Source of the DNA: an uncultured Eubacteriales bacterium
Lineage (GTDB): Bacteria; Bacillota; Clostridia; Oscillospirales; Oscillospiraceae
Assembly: GCA_900546255.1 (NCBI GenBank)
Contig: URCB01000004.1
Location: forward strand, 1-64,000
Direction of reading: 5' to 3'
DNA: 64,000 nt
A program made the translations under genes and the position numbers. Below are positions 35,550 through 44,600 of the stretch, in pieces. Each line of letters opens with the position of its first letter. Within the stretch, counting starts at the first letter, position 1. Below the pieces are notes generated by a model. That model was not told where the DNA came from, ran no database searches, and saw only the letters and a list, made by a program, of their open reading frames with translations.

Positions 35550-37754
35550 ATGAACCAACGGATGAAACGGGGCGCTTCCCTGCTCATGGCCGGCATCCTG
35601 GCCGTGGGGCTGGTGCCCAGCGCCTTCGCCGCCCAGGACGGGCAGACCACCCCCACCTTGGAGAAGATCGCCGGCTATTCCACCGGCTACTCCGACCAGG
35701 AGGGGGGCGTGGCCGAGATCGTAGCCTACAACCAGGATAACCAGAAGTTCTACCTGGTCAACGGCCGGGAGAAGAAGCTGGACATCGTCTCCCTGGCCGG
35801 CCTCACCGCCGGGCAGGAGGCGCAGACCCTCTCCCTGGAAACCCGGGTGGACGTGAGCGGGATGATCCCCGGCTTCACCTTCGGGGACCTGACCAGCGTG
35901 GCCGTGGACACCGCCCACGACCGCATCGCTGTGGCCGTGCAGGCCGAGGACTATGCCGCCAACGGCGCCATCCTGCTCCTCAACTATGCCGGGGAATACC
36001 TGGCCCATTACACCGCCGGGGTGCAGCCGGACAACGTGGTCTTCTCCCCCGACGGCCGGTATGTCCTCTCCGCCAACGAGGGGGAACCCCGCCAGGGCTA
36101 TGAAAACGGCACCGATCCCCAGGGCTCCGTGACCATCGTGGACCTGGAGGCAGAGACCCCCACCCCCAACACCGTCACCTTCGAGGCCTGGGACAGCCAG
36201 CGGGAGGCCCTGGTGGCCGACAACGTCCTGCTGAAGCGCGGCCTGAACCCCTCCACCGACTTTGAGCCCGAGTACATCACGGTGAACGCCGCCGGCACCA
36301 CCGCCTATGTGGCCCTGCAGGAGGCCAACAGCATCGCCGTGCTGGATCTGGCCAGCGGCCAGTTCACCGGCATCCACTCCCTGGGCTTCAAGGACCACAG
36401 CCAGCCCGGCAACGAGCTGGACGCCAACAAGGAGGACCAGCAGGCCAATCTCCAGACCGAGAACTTCCTGGGGGTGTACATGCCCGACGGCATCACCCTG
36501 TATGAGGTAGACGGCAAGACCTACCTCCTCACCGCCAACGAGGGGGACGCCTCGGAGTGGGAGGAGTACGCCAACATCACCACCGTGGTCACCGGCACCG
36601 TGGAGAACGACGGCGAGACCACCGACGTGGAGGTGGAAGTGCTGGACAAGACCAAGCTGGACGGCCTGCCCGCCGTGGCGGAGGACACCAACTTCCTCCT
36701 GGGCGGCCGGTCCTTCTCCCTCTACGAGGTCACCGAGAACGGCCTCACCCAGGTCTTTGACAGCGGCAGCGACTTTGAGCGCATCACCGCCCAGGCCTAT
36801 CCCGACCACTTCAACGCCTCCAACAAGAACAACAAGCTGGACAGCCGCAGCGACGCCAAGGGCCCCGAGCCGGAGAGCGTCACCGTGAACCTGGTGGAGG
36901 GCAAGCCCTATGCCTACGTGGGTCTGGAGCGCATCGGCGGGGTGATGGTCTATGACCTCTCCGACCCCGCCCACCCCACCTTTGTAGAATATGTGAACAC
37001 CCGGGACTTCACCGTGGACTTCCCTGAGGAGGGCACCGACCCCGCCCAGGGCGATGTGTCCGTGGAAGGCATGTGCGTTGTGCCCGCCGCGGTGAGCCCC
37101 ACCGGCCAGGCCCTCCTGCTCACCGCCAACGAGGTTTCCGGCACCGTGGCCGTGTTCCAGCACAGCCAGCAGGCCGAGACCCCGGCAGAGCTCCCCTTCA
37201 CCGACGTGACCCAGGGCGACTGGTACTACGATGCCGTGGCCTATGCCTATGAAAATGGCCTCATGACCGGCACCGGGGACCGCCTCTTCGCCCCCAGCGG
37301 CACCACCACCCGGGCCCAGTTGGTGACCATCCTCCACCGCCTGGAGGGCACCCCCGCCCTGCCCGACACCGCCCTGGACTACCCCTTCTCTGACGTGGCC
37401 GCCGACAGCTGGTACGGCACCGCCGTCTACTGGGCCCGGGCAAACGGCATCGTCAATGGCGTGAGCGATACCGCTTTCGCCCCCAACCAGGCCCTCACCC
37501 GGGAGCAGATGGCCGCCATACTCTACCGGTATGCCGAGTATAAGGGCGCAGACCTGTCTGCCTCTGCCGACCTCTCCGGGTACACCGACGCCGGCCAGAT
37601 TGCCACCTATGCCCAAGCTGCCATGGCCTGGAGCACCGGCACCGGCCTCATCACCGGCACCTCTGACACCACCCTCAGCCCCAGGGGCACCGCTACCCGG
37701 GCACAGGTGGCCACCATTCTTCAGCGTATGAGCGACTTGTTCGCCCAGGCATAA
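35550..37754 (+). CDS. Choice-of-anchor I beta-propeller protein with three SLH domains
   Basis: 734 aa. Signal peptide ending in SAFA-A (about 1-27), a propeller-like region (~30-540) with repeated strands such as GDLTSVAVD, PDNVVFSPDGRYVLSANEGEP and KTYLLTANEGDASEW typical of choice-of-anchor I / phytase-esterase-like proteins, then three SLH repeats (~548-730; FTDVTQGDWYYDAV, FSDVAADSWYGTAV, YTDAGQIATYA). A surface protein, possibly a phosphoesterase; activity not established. AAGGAG precedes ATG 35550. Confidence 0.85.
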   Translation: MNQRMKRGASLLMAGILAVGLVPSAFAAQDGQTTPTLEKIAGYSTGYSDQEGGVAEIVAYNQDNQKFYLVNGREKKLDIVSLAGLTAGQEAQTLSLETRVDVSGMIPGFTFGDLTSVAVDTAHDRIAVAVQAEDYAANGAILLLNYAGEYLAHYTAGVQPDNVVFSPDGRYVLSANEGEPRQGYENGTDPQGSVTIVDLEAETPTPNTVTFEAWDSQREALVADNVLLKRGLNPSTDFEPEYITVNAAGTTAYVALQEANSIAVLDLASGQFTGIHSLGFKDHSQPGNELDANKEDQQANLQTENFLGVYMPDGITLYEVDGKTYLLTANEGDASEWEEYANITTVVTGTVENDGETTDVEVEVLDKTKLDGLPAVAEDTNFLLGGRSFSLYEVTENGLTQVFDSGSDFERITAQAYPDHFNASNKNNKLDSRSDAKGPEPESVTVNLVEGKPYAYVGLERIGGVMVYDLSDPAHPTFVEYVNTRDFTVDFPEEGTDPAQGDVSVEGMCVVPAAVSPTGQALLLTANEVSGTVAVFQHSQQAETPAELPFTDVTQGDWYYDAVAYAYENGLMTGTGDRLFAPSGTTTRAQLVTILHRLEGTPALPDTALDYPFSDVAADSWYGTAVYWARANGIVNGVSDTAFAPNQALTREQMAAILYRYAEYKGADLSASADLSGYTDAGQIATYAQAAMAWSTGTGLITGTSDTTLSPRGTATRAQVATILQRMSDLFAQA

Positions 37755-37781
37755 CGTTCACGGAACCTCTTTTCTTCCAAC

Positions 37782-37819
37782 GAAGCGCCCCCAGCTGGTT
37801 TCCCAGCTGGGGGCGCTTC
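37782..37819. terminator. Bidirectional terminator
   Basis: Perfect 17-bp stem GAAGCGCCCCCAGCTGG / CCAGCTGGGGGCGCTTC between the convergent SLH and DUF368 genes. A second GC-only hairpin without a T-run follows at 37835-37865. Confidence 0.7.
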
Positions 37820-37881
37820 CCTTGTCCAGACCGAGGGGGCGGGCGTCTGCCGAACGCCCGCCCCCTTGGGGCATGGATCCA

Positions 37882-38724
37882 TTATGATTTTGCCTTGCCG
37901 CCCATCCAGAAAGCCAGGGCAAAGCCCCCGGCGAAGGTGAGGCAGCTCAGCGCCAGGGCCCCAGGCCCGGCAAAGGAGGTGGGGAGGATCATCAGGGTGG
38001 AGGCCAGGGCAAACCCCAGCAGCACCCGGGTCAGGCCCACGTAGTACCGCTCCAGCAGCCAAGACACCAACCGGGCCAGCAGCAGGATGGTCAGCAAAAA
38101 CCCTGCCCCCATGGGCAGGAGCACCGTCAAGTCCAGATGGCCAATCCCCTGGGCCATGGGCTGGTAGAGCCCCAGGAAGAGGAGGACGGAGGAGGAGCTT
38201 AGCCCTGGCAGGAGCATGCTCAACCCCCACACCGCTCCGCAGAACAGGAACAGCCCCGGTCCCGGCTGGAGGAAGGCGTCCTTGGGCCCCTCGTCCAGCA
38301 CCTGGAAGAGGGTGAACGACAGAGCCAGAGAGAGGACGAACCCCACCCAGGCGGCCGCCTTCCGCTCCTCCCCCCGGACGGTCTTATGGAAGAGGGCGGG
38401 CATGGTGCCGAAAATGAGCCCGGCGAAGAGGGTCATGGTGGGCCCCGAGGAGACGGTAAGCAGGTATTCCACCACCCGGGCCAGGAGGATAAACCCCACC
38501 AGTCCCCCGCCGATCAGAGGGAGGAAGAGACGCAGGTGCCGCCGCAAGGTGGGCAGGGGGTGGGTGAACAGCTGGATCATAGGCTCATACAGCCCGAAGG
38601 CCAGGCAGAGCACCCCGCCGCTGACCCCGGGGAGAATGGCCCCGGTGCCGATGATCATCCCCTGGAGCAGCAGGAGCCACATCCGCGTGGTGGGTCTGGG
38701 AGCTGGTTTGGAAGCTGGTGCCAT
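37882..38724 (-). CDS. popT: DUF368 (PopT-type) polyprenyl-phosphate transporter
   Basis: 280-aa integral membrane protein, 8-9 hydrophobic helices, two inverted halves each with the DUF368 signature (GAILPGVSGGVLCL and MLLPGLSSSSVLLFLGLY). Members of this family recycle undecaprenyl phosphate across the membrane in Gram-positive bacteria. GGAGGAGG precedes ATG 38724. It lies next to tRNA-Val at the island border, on the chromosomal side. Confidence 0.85.
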   Translation of the reverse strand: MAPASKPAPRPTTRMWLLLLQGMIIGTGAILPGVSGGVLCLAFGLYEPMIQLFTHPLPTLRRHLRLFLPLIGGGLVGFILLARVVEYLLTVSSGPTMTLFAGLIFGTMPALFHKTVRGEERKAAAWVGFVLSLALSFTLFQVLDEGPKDAFLQPGPGLFLFCGAVWGLSMLLPGLSSSSVLLFLGLYQPMAQGIGHLDLTVLLPMGAGFLLTILLLARLVSWLLERYYVGLTRVLLGFALASTLMILPTSFAGPGALALSCLTFAGGFALAFWMGGKAKS

Positions 38725-38773
38725 TGGGATTCCTCCTCCAGCGTACCGGCAAAACGAAAGTCGTAGGAAATCA

Positions 38774-38805
38774 AAAAAAGCTCCCTGATGGTCAGGGAGC
38801 TTTTT
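38774..38805 (-). terminator. tRNA-Val terminator (chromosomal side)
   Basis: Perfect stem AAAAAGCTCCCTGA / TCAGGGAGCTTTTT with T-run, immediately after the CCA end of the left tRNA-Val. Before island insertion it would have ended the single tRNA gene. Confidence 0.85.
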
Positions 38806-38883
38806 GGTGGACGATACAGGACTTGAACCTGTGACCTCCCGCACGTCAAGCGGATGCTCATACCAGCTGAGCTAATCGTCCGT
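38804..38883 (-). repeat. Left attachment repeat (att), 80 bp
   Basis: Identical over all 80 bases to 54953-55032; similarity stops sharply on both sides. It contains the entire tRNA-Val gene plus 1-2 nt on each side. The exact crossover point within it cannot be told. Confidence 0.92.
38805..38881 (-). tRNA. tRNA-Val (anticodon GAC), left copy
   Basis: 77 nt cloverleaf on the minus strand: acceptor GGACGAT/ATCGTCC, anticodon loop TTGACGT, T-arm ACAGG-TTCAAGT-CCTGT, discriminator A and encoded CCA. Its promoter-proximal side lies within the island, its 3' side against the chromosomal terminator. Confidence 0.95.
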
Positions 38884-38933
38884 GAACCAATCGCACAGAA
38901 AAGCACTGGTTTTATTGGGTTTCCCTGCCTGGG

Positions 38934-38962
38934 AGTATAGCATAGTTCCTGGACGAATGCAA
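38934..38962 (-). promoter_or_regulatory. Island-borne promoter of the left tRNA-Val
   Basis: Minus strand TTGCAT (38962-38957), 17-nt spacer, TATACT (38939-38934). The island thus supplies its own promoter to the regenerated tRNA gene. Confidence 0.72.
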
Positions 38963-38998
38963 GGGATAACCGCGGGGAAGCAGGCGATTTGACGCGGT

Positions 38999-39020
38999 TT
39001 GTTGACCTGCTTGTTGACCT
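38999..39020. repeat. Left arm-type integrase repeats
   Basis: Two TTGTTGACCT copies 12 bp apart (38999 and 39011). The same pair with the same period occurs at 54833-54854. Likely integrase or excisionase arm sites. Confidence 0.7.
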
Positions 39021-39215
39021 AAAATAAGCGGTGTTTTCCTTGGTAGGTAAGGGGGTTCTTGGGAAAAGTGAGCGAAAAAAGGGGGAGAATTTTGAAGGGT
39101 TTGCTTGGATTGGGGGGACATTTTGAGCTTTTTCCATAATACAACACTTACCCTTTTCCTTCCCATAAAATAAAAAAATCATCATTCGCGGCCTTTGGTA
39201 AGGGGGTATGGGGGA

Positions 39216-39287
39216 TACCTTTCCCCCGCAGGTGTTGCGCTTGCAGGCCGCAGGCCGAAAGCGTAACAGTTGGTCGTGGGAAAGGTA
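39216..39287. other. Nested inverted repeats, oriT-like candidate
   Basis: Outer TACCTTTCCC (39216-39225) with GGGAAAGGTA (39278-39287); inner GTTGCGCTT (39234-39242) with AAGCGTAAC (39259-39267, one wobble); a GGTAT/ATACC hairpin just to the left. Such structures occur at transfer origins of clostridial mobile elements. No relaxase is encoded here. From 39021 to 39215 I see nothing else. Confidence 0.4.
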
Positions 39288-39444
39288 ATTTCCCCCAGAG
39301 TGCGCAAAAGGATTGAAAATAGAAACAGGGGGATGGTATGCAACATGAAAAACCATGGAGAGAAAAAGCGTGCGTGTGGTAGAACCGTTTAGGAAGCGCG
39401 TAATAAGAAAATTATGAGCCATTCAACGCATTTATTCCACGGTT

Positions 39445-39567
39445 CCTCTTGTCATGACGCTTTGGCCGGTGTGTTTTTAGGCAACCGCCGGCAAGCCCAC
39501 GCGGCCTGCGGCCTTCTTGGGTTGCCTGGCGGCAAAGCCTAACACACCGGCCTTTCATGACAAGAGG
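39445..39567. repeat. Very long hairpin (123 nt)
   Basis: Arms pair in sequence: 13 bp perfect (39445-39457 / 39555-39567), 10 bp perfect (39464-39473 / 39543-39552), TAGGC/GCCTA (39478-39482 / 39537-39541), and CAAGCCCA / TGGGTTG (39492-39499 / 39518-39524). No credible ORF runs through it. It could be a replication or transfer structure or a structured RNA. Confidence 0.75.
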
Positions 39568-39619
39568 ACTTTCGCGGCATAAACGCTTATGAATGATAGT
39601 AATAAATAAAATAATTTTC

Positions 39620-39648
39620 TTGACAAATACCAAAAGATATAGTAAAAT
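39620..39648 (+). promoter_or_regulatory. Promoter of the island unknown gene
   Basis: TTGACA (39620-39625), 17-nt spacer, TAAAAT (39643-39648), in an AT-rich stretch. Confidence 0.78.
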
Positions 39649-39654
39649 AAAATT

Positions 39655-39718
39655 GTTACTTTTTGTATGTATTATATTTAATCTCTAGAAAAAGGATATT
39701 ATATACATAAAAAGTAAC
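39655..39718. repeat. Long inverted repeat at the transcription start
   Basis: Left arm GTTACTTTTT... (39655-39677) and right arm ...AAAAAGTAAC (39697-39718) are complementary over about 20 bp with one bulge. It begins at the expected start of transcription, so it may be an operator for the downstream protein or a 5' leader stem. Confidence 0.6.
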
Positions 39719-39750
39719 ATTTTTAAACAACCACAAAAGGAGGGATAAAC

Positions 39751-41037
39751 ATCCGAATTTCTCATGAATTATTTTCTCATTTAAGATCAGGGCAGATATT
39801 TTCTAACTTTACCGACCTATACTTCAATGTTACTGGGGAGCGGCTTAAGGCTGGTGGACGAAATAAGCAGTTGATTGAAAATGAATTTGCAAGGCACATA
39901 AAATATTGTAAACATCATGACATTGATCCAACAGTTCCTTCCAAACGAGAAATTTTGATCCAGGAAGTGTATGATGCCCCTTTGGATCGCATCGAAACCC
40001 GAGGAAAATACGGCGAATATATCGTTCTCGTAAAACCGCTATTGCTCACTAAAGGTAGTTTTCGGGGAACTTTAAATCGGTTGCTATGGGAGCTAGGCCT
40101 TTTTAAAACAACCAATGATCATTGGACAACACAAGAAAATCATTGGAAAATATCATTCTCTGAGCGTGTACCACAGGGAAGGATTTATTATGACCGAACA
40201 CTATGCCATATTAGTAAGCAGGTAATTTCTCGTGGGCTAGACTCTTTAGAAAAAGATGGAATCATTAATTTGAAAACGTACTATTGTTTTAGACCTATAA
40301 AATATACTCTAATTGATGGAATCTATAGCAAAAAGATTCTGAATCAAGAAGTTTCGACAGGAATGATCGAAGAAGCTCTAAAAAAAGATGAAAATACAGC
40401 GATTACACTTGTTGAAATCAAAGAATTATGCCAAAACATAAGAGACAATAGTTGGTTTGATGGGACCGGAAGAGGGGGATCATCGGTTTTCCCAGAAAAG
40501 GACAACGATTTGATTCTAAAGTTAATAACCTTTATGAAGCAATATGCTTACAAATTGTACGAAGAAACGGAAACACTGCCGACAATGGATGAATTACCCA
40601 ATGAGTATGACTTTTTTAGGAAACCTCAACTAAACCTAGCCTATCGCAGTCTTATCCAAGCTTTCTATCCCTATCTGATTGGTTGTGAATATATCTGGAA
40701 AGGGATTGCATATGGTTTGACAGAATATGGAAAGGAATATGCGAAGCAGGTCCTCTATGGCTTTGATATTCCTACAGCCGTAAGAGATCTCAGTTGCCGA
40801 CTCTTAAGCCGCATGGGCAGACAAATGAAAAAAATCAAAATTTGGTGTCAGAGCAGAGAAGAATACAAAGATAGCGATTTCCTCCTCCCTCCAAATAGGA
40901 GAATGCGGGGTGACAAGGAAAGTAAAATTTTCATTCCGCAGTCACTACCTCTTTGGAATAGCGTTTCTGCATACGAACGGCATAAAGCGTTAAATGCTTT
41001 ATATGACATAAAAATCGAACCACAAACTCAGGAATAA
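39751..41037 (+). CDS. Winged-helix-like protein of unknown function, possible initiator
   Basis: I do not recognise this protein. 428 aa if started at ATC 39751, 388 aa from TTG 39871. AT-rich, basic, with a winged-helix-like stretch (ISKQVISRGLDSLEKDGIINL, near 155-175). A perfect AGGAGG lies 7 nt before ATC 39751; no ATG or GTG exists in frame for the first ~200 codons, and the frame is open and protein-like from 39751. TTG 39871 has only a weak SD. The position next to large hairpins, and the inverted repeat at its promoter, would suit an autoregulated replication or excision protein, but this is inference. Confidence 0.65.
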   Translation: MRISHELFSHLRSGQIFSNFTDLYFNVTGERLKAGGRNKQLIENEFARHIKYCKHHDIDPTVPSKREILIQEVYDAPLDRIETRGKYGEYIVLVKPLLLTKGSFRGTLNRLLWELGLFKTTNDHWTTQENHWKISFSERVPQGRIYYDRTLCHISKQVISRGLDSLEKDGIINLKTYYCFRPIKYTLIDGIYSKKILNQEVSTGMIEEALKKDENTAITLVEIKELCQNIRDNSWFDGTGRGGSSVFPEKDNDLILKLITFMKQYAYKLYEETETLPTMDELPNEYDFFRKPQLNLAYRSLIQAFYPYLIGCEYIWKGIAYGLTEYGKEYAKQVLYGFDIPTAVRDLSCRLLSRMGRQMKKIKIWCQSREEYKDSDFLLPPNRRMRGDKESKIFIPQSLPLWNSVSAYERHKALNALYDIKIEPQTQE

Positions 41038-41091
41038 ATATTGTTTTATAAACATTTCCCAAGGTGATTATAGACATCACCTTGGGATTTT

Positions 41092-41400
41092 TTATTTCTC
41101 TTGTTTTCTTCTCCAAAGCAAAAACCGCTCGTATTCTGCCAACTCTTCTAATTCTTGCTGGGTAAATGACTCCAACCGGCGGCGTTGGATATAGCTGGGG
41201 TCTACATTGGACAGCCCCAAAAGATAATCCGACGAAACTCGGTACATTTTGCAGATGTTTACTAAGATTTCATGCGCAGGAGAGCTCTTCTCCTGTTCCC
41301 AGCTTCGCACAGTGGCCACAGAGACATTCAGTTTTTTGGCAAGGGAAGATTGGGTGTCTCCGTGATCCTTTCTGACTTCGGATAAGCGCTCTCCGATCAT
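41092..41400 (-). CDS. XRE-family helix-turn-helix regulator
   Basis: 102 aa; N-terminal XRE domain (IGERLSEVRKDHGDTQSSLAKKL, SVATVRSWEQEKSSPA, about 2-60) and a short helical tail. ATG 41400 is preceded by GGAGG at 8 nt; GTG 41409 would overlap the SD. Divergent from the helicase operon, whose promoter holds an inverted repeat over the -35, so it probably controls that operon much like a restriction-system controller protein. Confidence 0.85.
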   Translation of the reverse strand: MIGERLSEVRKDHGDTQSSLAKKLNVSVATVRSWEQEKSSPAHEILVNICKMYRVSSDYLLGLSNVDPSYIQRRRLESFTQQELEELAEYERFLLWRRKQEK

Positions 41401-41450
41401 TTCCACCACCTCCGCCCATTTAGTGTAAAGATTTTTATGAGGGAAGGTGT

Positions 41451-41496
41451 AAAACTGCGAAAAATCTTGTCAGTTTTTGGGTTGACATGATATAAT
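41451..41496 (+). promoter_or_regulatory. Defence operon promoter with operator-like repeat
   Basis: TTGTCA (41467-41472), 18-nt spacer, TATAAT (41491-41496). A perfect 7-bp inverted repeat AAAACTG...CAGTTTT (41451-41457 / 41471-41477) covers the -35. Two GTGTAAA copies lie further upstream toward the XRE gene (from 41422 and 41447). Confidence 0.6.
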
Positions 41497-41562
41497 CCTT
41501 ATTAGTTCAGAGTGAAAACAACGGAAAAATTACTAGTCCAGAAGAAGAAAGGGAGCAGAACC

Positions 41563-41625
41563 ATGGCGGATGACGGGTTAACAGGAAGGAATCTTCTTCA
41601 CCTGCTATTTGTCGACGGCCTCTAA
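41563..41625 (+). CDS. Possible 20-aa leader peptide
   Basis: ATG 41563 with GGGAG 7 nt upstream opens MADDGLTGRNLLHLLFVDGL then TAA, between the operon promoter and the helicase gene. It may be a leader peptide or a truncated former start of the operon. No regulatory codon run is obvious. Confidence 0.35.
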   Translation: MADDGLTGRNLLHLLFVDGL

Positions 41626-41690
41626 GCAACGCATTGAAAGTACTCCCCAAAATAACCAAAGGTGAAATAGAGAACAGAGAGCGGAATCAT

Positions 41691-44600
41691 ATGAAAATTA
41701 TTAATAACATCACAAATACCCTAGCAGAGGATCTTCGTGCTACTGTTACGGGAAACAGTTCACTTTCCATTGCTGCTGCCTGTTTTTCGGTCTATGCCTA
41801 TGAAGAGCTTAAGACCCAGCTGGAGCAGATAAAACAGCTGCGCTTCCTATTCACAGCACCGACCTTTCTTCCAGAGCAGGACACCAAAGAACAAAGAGAA
41901 TTTTACATCCCCCGAAAAAACCGGGAACAAACACTCCACGGCAGCGAGTTTGAAATCCGCTTACGCAATGAGTTGAACCAAAAAACCATTGCGCGGGAGT
42001 GTGCAGATTGGATTCGCCGAAAGGTCACCTTTAAATCCAACTGCACCCAGGAGACCATGCCCGGTTTCCTTGTTGTTGACCAGGCGGAACCTGTCGTATA
42101 TGCGCCGGTCAACGGCCTGACCCGCGCCGACCTCGGCTGCGAGCGGGGCGACAACTTGCTCAGCATGATCCAGCAGCTAGATGCCCCAGAGACAAAGGCG
42201 TATCTTGCTGTATTTGATCAACTATGGGCCGACAAAAAGAGAATGCAGAATGTAACAGAGCAAGTCTTGGAAAGCATTACCTCGGCATACCAAGAGAATA
42301 GTCCAGAGTTTTTATATTTCTTTGCCCTTTACAACATTTTTAACGACTTTTTAGAGCATGTCAGTGAAGATGATCTCCCTAACGATGCCAATGGCTTTCG
42401 GGATAGTCAAGTATGGAACAAACTTTATACCTTCCAAAAGGATGCGGTGTTGGCCATCATCAATAAGCTGGAGCAATACAATGGCTGTATCCTGGCCGAC
42501 AGTGTGGGACTGGGCAAGACCTTTACCGCCCTGGCAGTCATCAAGTACTACGAAAACCGAAATATGCGGGTGCTAGTTCTTTGCCCTAAGAAGCTGAGCG
42601 ATAACTGGATGACCTATAAGGCGAACTACGTGAATAATCCGATTGCCGGGGACCGGCTGCGCTACGACGTGTTGTACCACACGGATCTCTCCCGAACCAG
42701 GGGACATTCCGGGGAAATAGACTTAGCAAAACTCAATTGGGCGGCCTATGATCTGGTAGTGATTGACGAGTCCCACAATTTCCGAAACGGTGGCAGCGGT
42801 CACGTGGAGGATGGGAAGTACAACCGCTATGACAATTTGATGGAAAAGGTGATCCGCCCTGGCGCTCGTACTCGAGTTCTGATGCTCTCTGCCACACCGG
42901 TCAACAATCGCTTCTATGATCTGCGTAATCAGTTGGCCTTGGCTTACGAGGGGAACAGCGCAACCTGGAAAGAAAAGATGCACACCAGCCGTAACGTGGA
43001 AGAGATATTCCGCAATGCACAAAAAGTTTTTAACGAGTGGAGTGAACAGGATCAAGAGTTTCGCACTACCGACCAACTTCTGCGGATGCTGGACTTTGAT
43101 TTCTTTGAAATCCTAGATGCCGTAACCATCGCCCGCTCCCGCCGTCACATTGAGAAATACTATAACGTGGAAGAGGTGGGCAAGTTCCCCATTCGGTTAC
43201 CCCCCATCTCCAAGCGTCCTTCACTGACAGACCTGGACCAAGCCGTGACGTACAATGAGATTTATGACCTGCTTCTTAGCCTGACTTTGAGCATTTATAC
43301 TCCTTCCAACTATATCCTCCCAAGTCGGATAGGCAAGTATGCCAGTTTAAATCATGAAGGAAAAAACCATCTGACCCAGGCTGGGCGGGAACAGGGGATC
43401 CGGAGGCTGATGAGCATCAATCTCCTCAAGCGGTTGGAAAGCTCAGTCCACGCTTTCCAGCTGACCCTACAACGGATTCAAGAGCAGGTTTCCCGTACAC
43501 TGGAAAAAATTGAACAGTTTGATCCCAATCTCACCCTAGAGCTTCAGGACTTCACCGGTGCTGGAGACCTGGATGCGGACGACCAGGAAAGCGACCTGTT
43601 CTCTGTAGGCCGAAAGGTGCGGATCAAGCTGGAAGACATGGACTACCTGGCTTGGCAACATGACCTGGAGGAAGATTTTAACACCCTCTATACGCTTACT
43701 GCTATGGTAGAAAAAATCACGCCAGAACATGACATCAAGCTCCAAATGCTGCTGGATACCATTGCCAAAAAGGTAGAGCATCCTATCAACCCCGGGAATC
43801 GAAAGGTCATTATATTTACTGCGTTCTCGGATACCGCGGAATATTTGTATGACCATGTCGGGGCGTTTGTTCAAGAAAAATATAGCCTCAATACTGCCCT
43901 AGTTACTGGTTCTGTTGCAGGCCGTACCACTGCCAAACTGCCTCCCAAGACAAAGGCCGATTTAAACACGATTCTAACCTGCTTTTCGCCTCGATCCAAA
44001 GATCGGGAAGCATTGATGCCCAATGGGCCGGATATTGATATGCTCATTGCCACTGACTGCATCTCCGAGGGACAGAATTTGCAGGACTGCGACTGTCTCA
44101 TCAACTATGACATTCACTGGAATCCCGTCCGCCTGGTGCAGCGATTCGGGCGAGTAGACCGGATTGGCAGCCAAAACGACGTGATCCAAATGATTAACTT
44201 CTGGCCGGACATGCAGCTGGATGACTACATCAATCTGAAAGCTCGCGTAGAAACCCGGATGAAAGCCCTGGTCATGGCCTCTACAGGAGATGACAACCTC
44301 CTCTCTCCGGAAGAGCAGGGCGATCTAGAATACCGTCGGGAGCAACTCCAGCGCCTCCAGACCGAGGTAGTTGATCTGGAGGACATGAACAGTGGCGTGT
44401 CCATTACGGACCTGGGCCTCAACGAATTCCGTATGGAGCTCATGGAGTACGCCAAACAACACCCTGAGCTGGAGAAAACCCCAGGGGGGATCAGTGCCGT
44501 CACCTCGGCCACGCCAGATGCCCCTGCCGGTATCATTTTCATCCTGAAGAACGTGCACCAAGAGGTGAATGTGGACAACCGTAACCGCCTCCACCCGTAC

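Noticed and set aside
38655..39422. Long minus-strand ORF crossing tRNA-Val and the island end
   Set aside because: It is the antisense/through-frame of a tRNA and hairpin region; part repeats at the other tRNA copy simply because the tRNA is duplicated.
39412..39633. 73-codon minus-strand ORF over the giant hairpin
   Set aside because: Composition follows the hairpin arms; no ribosome site or family resemblance.
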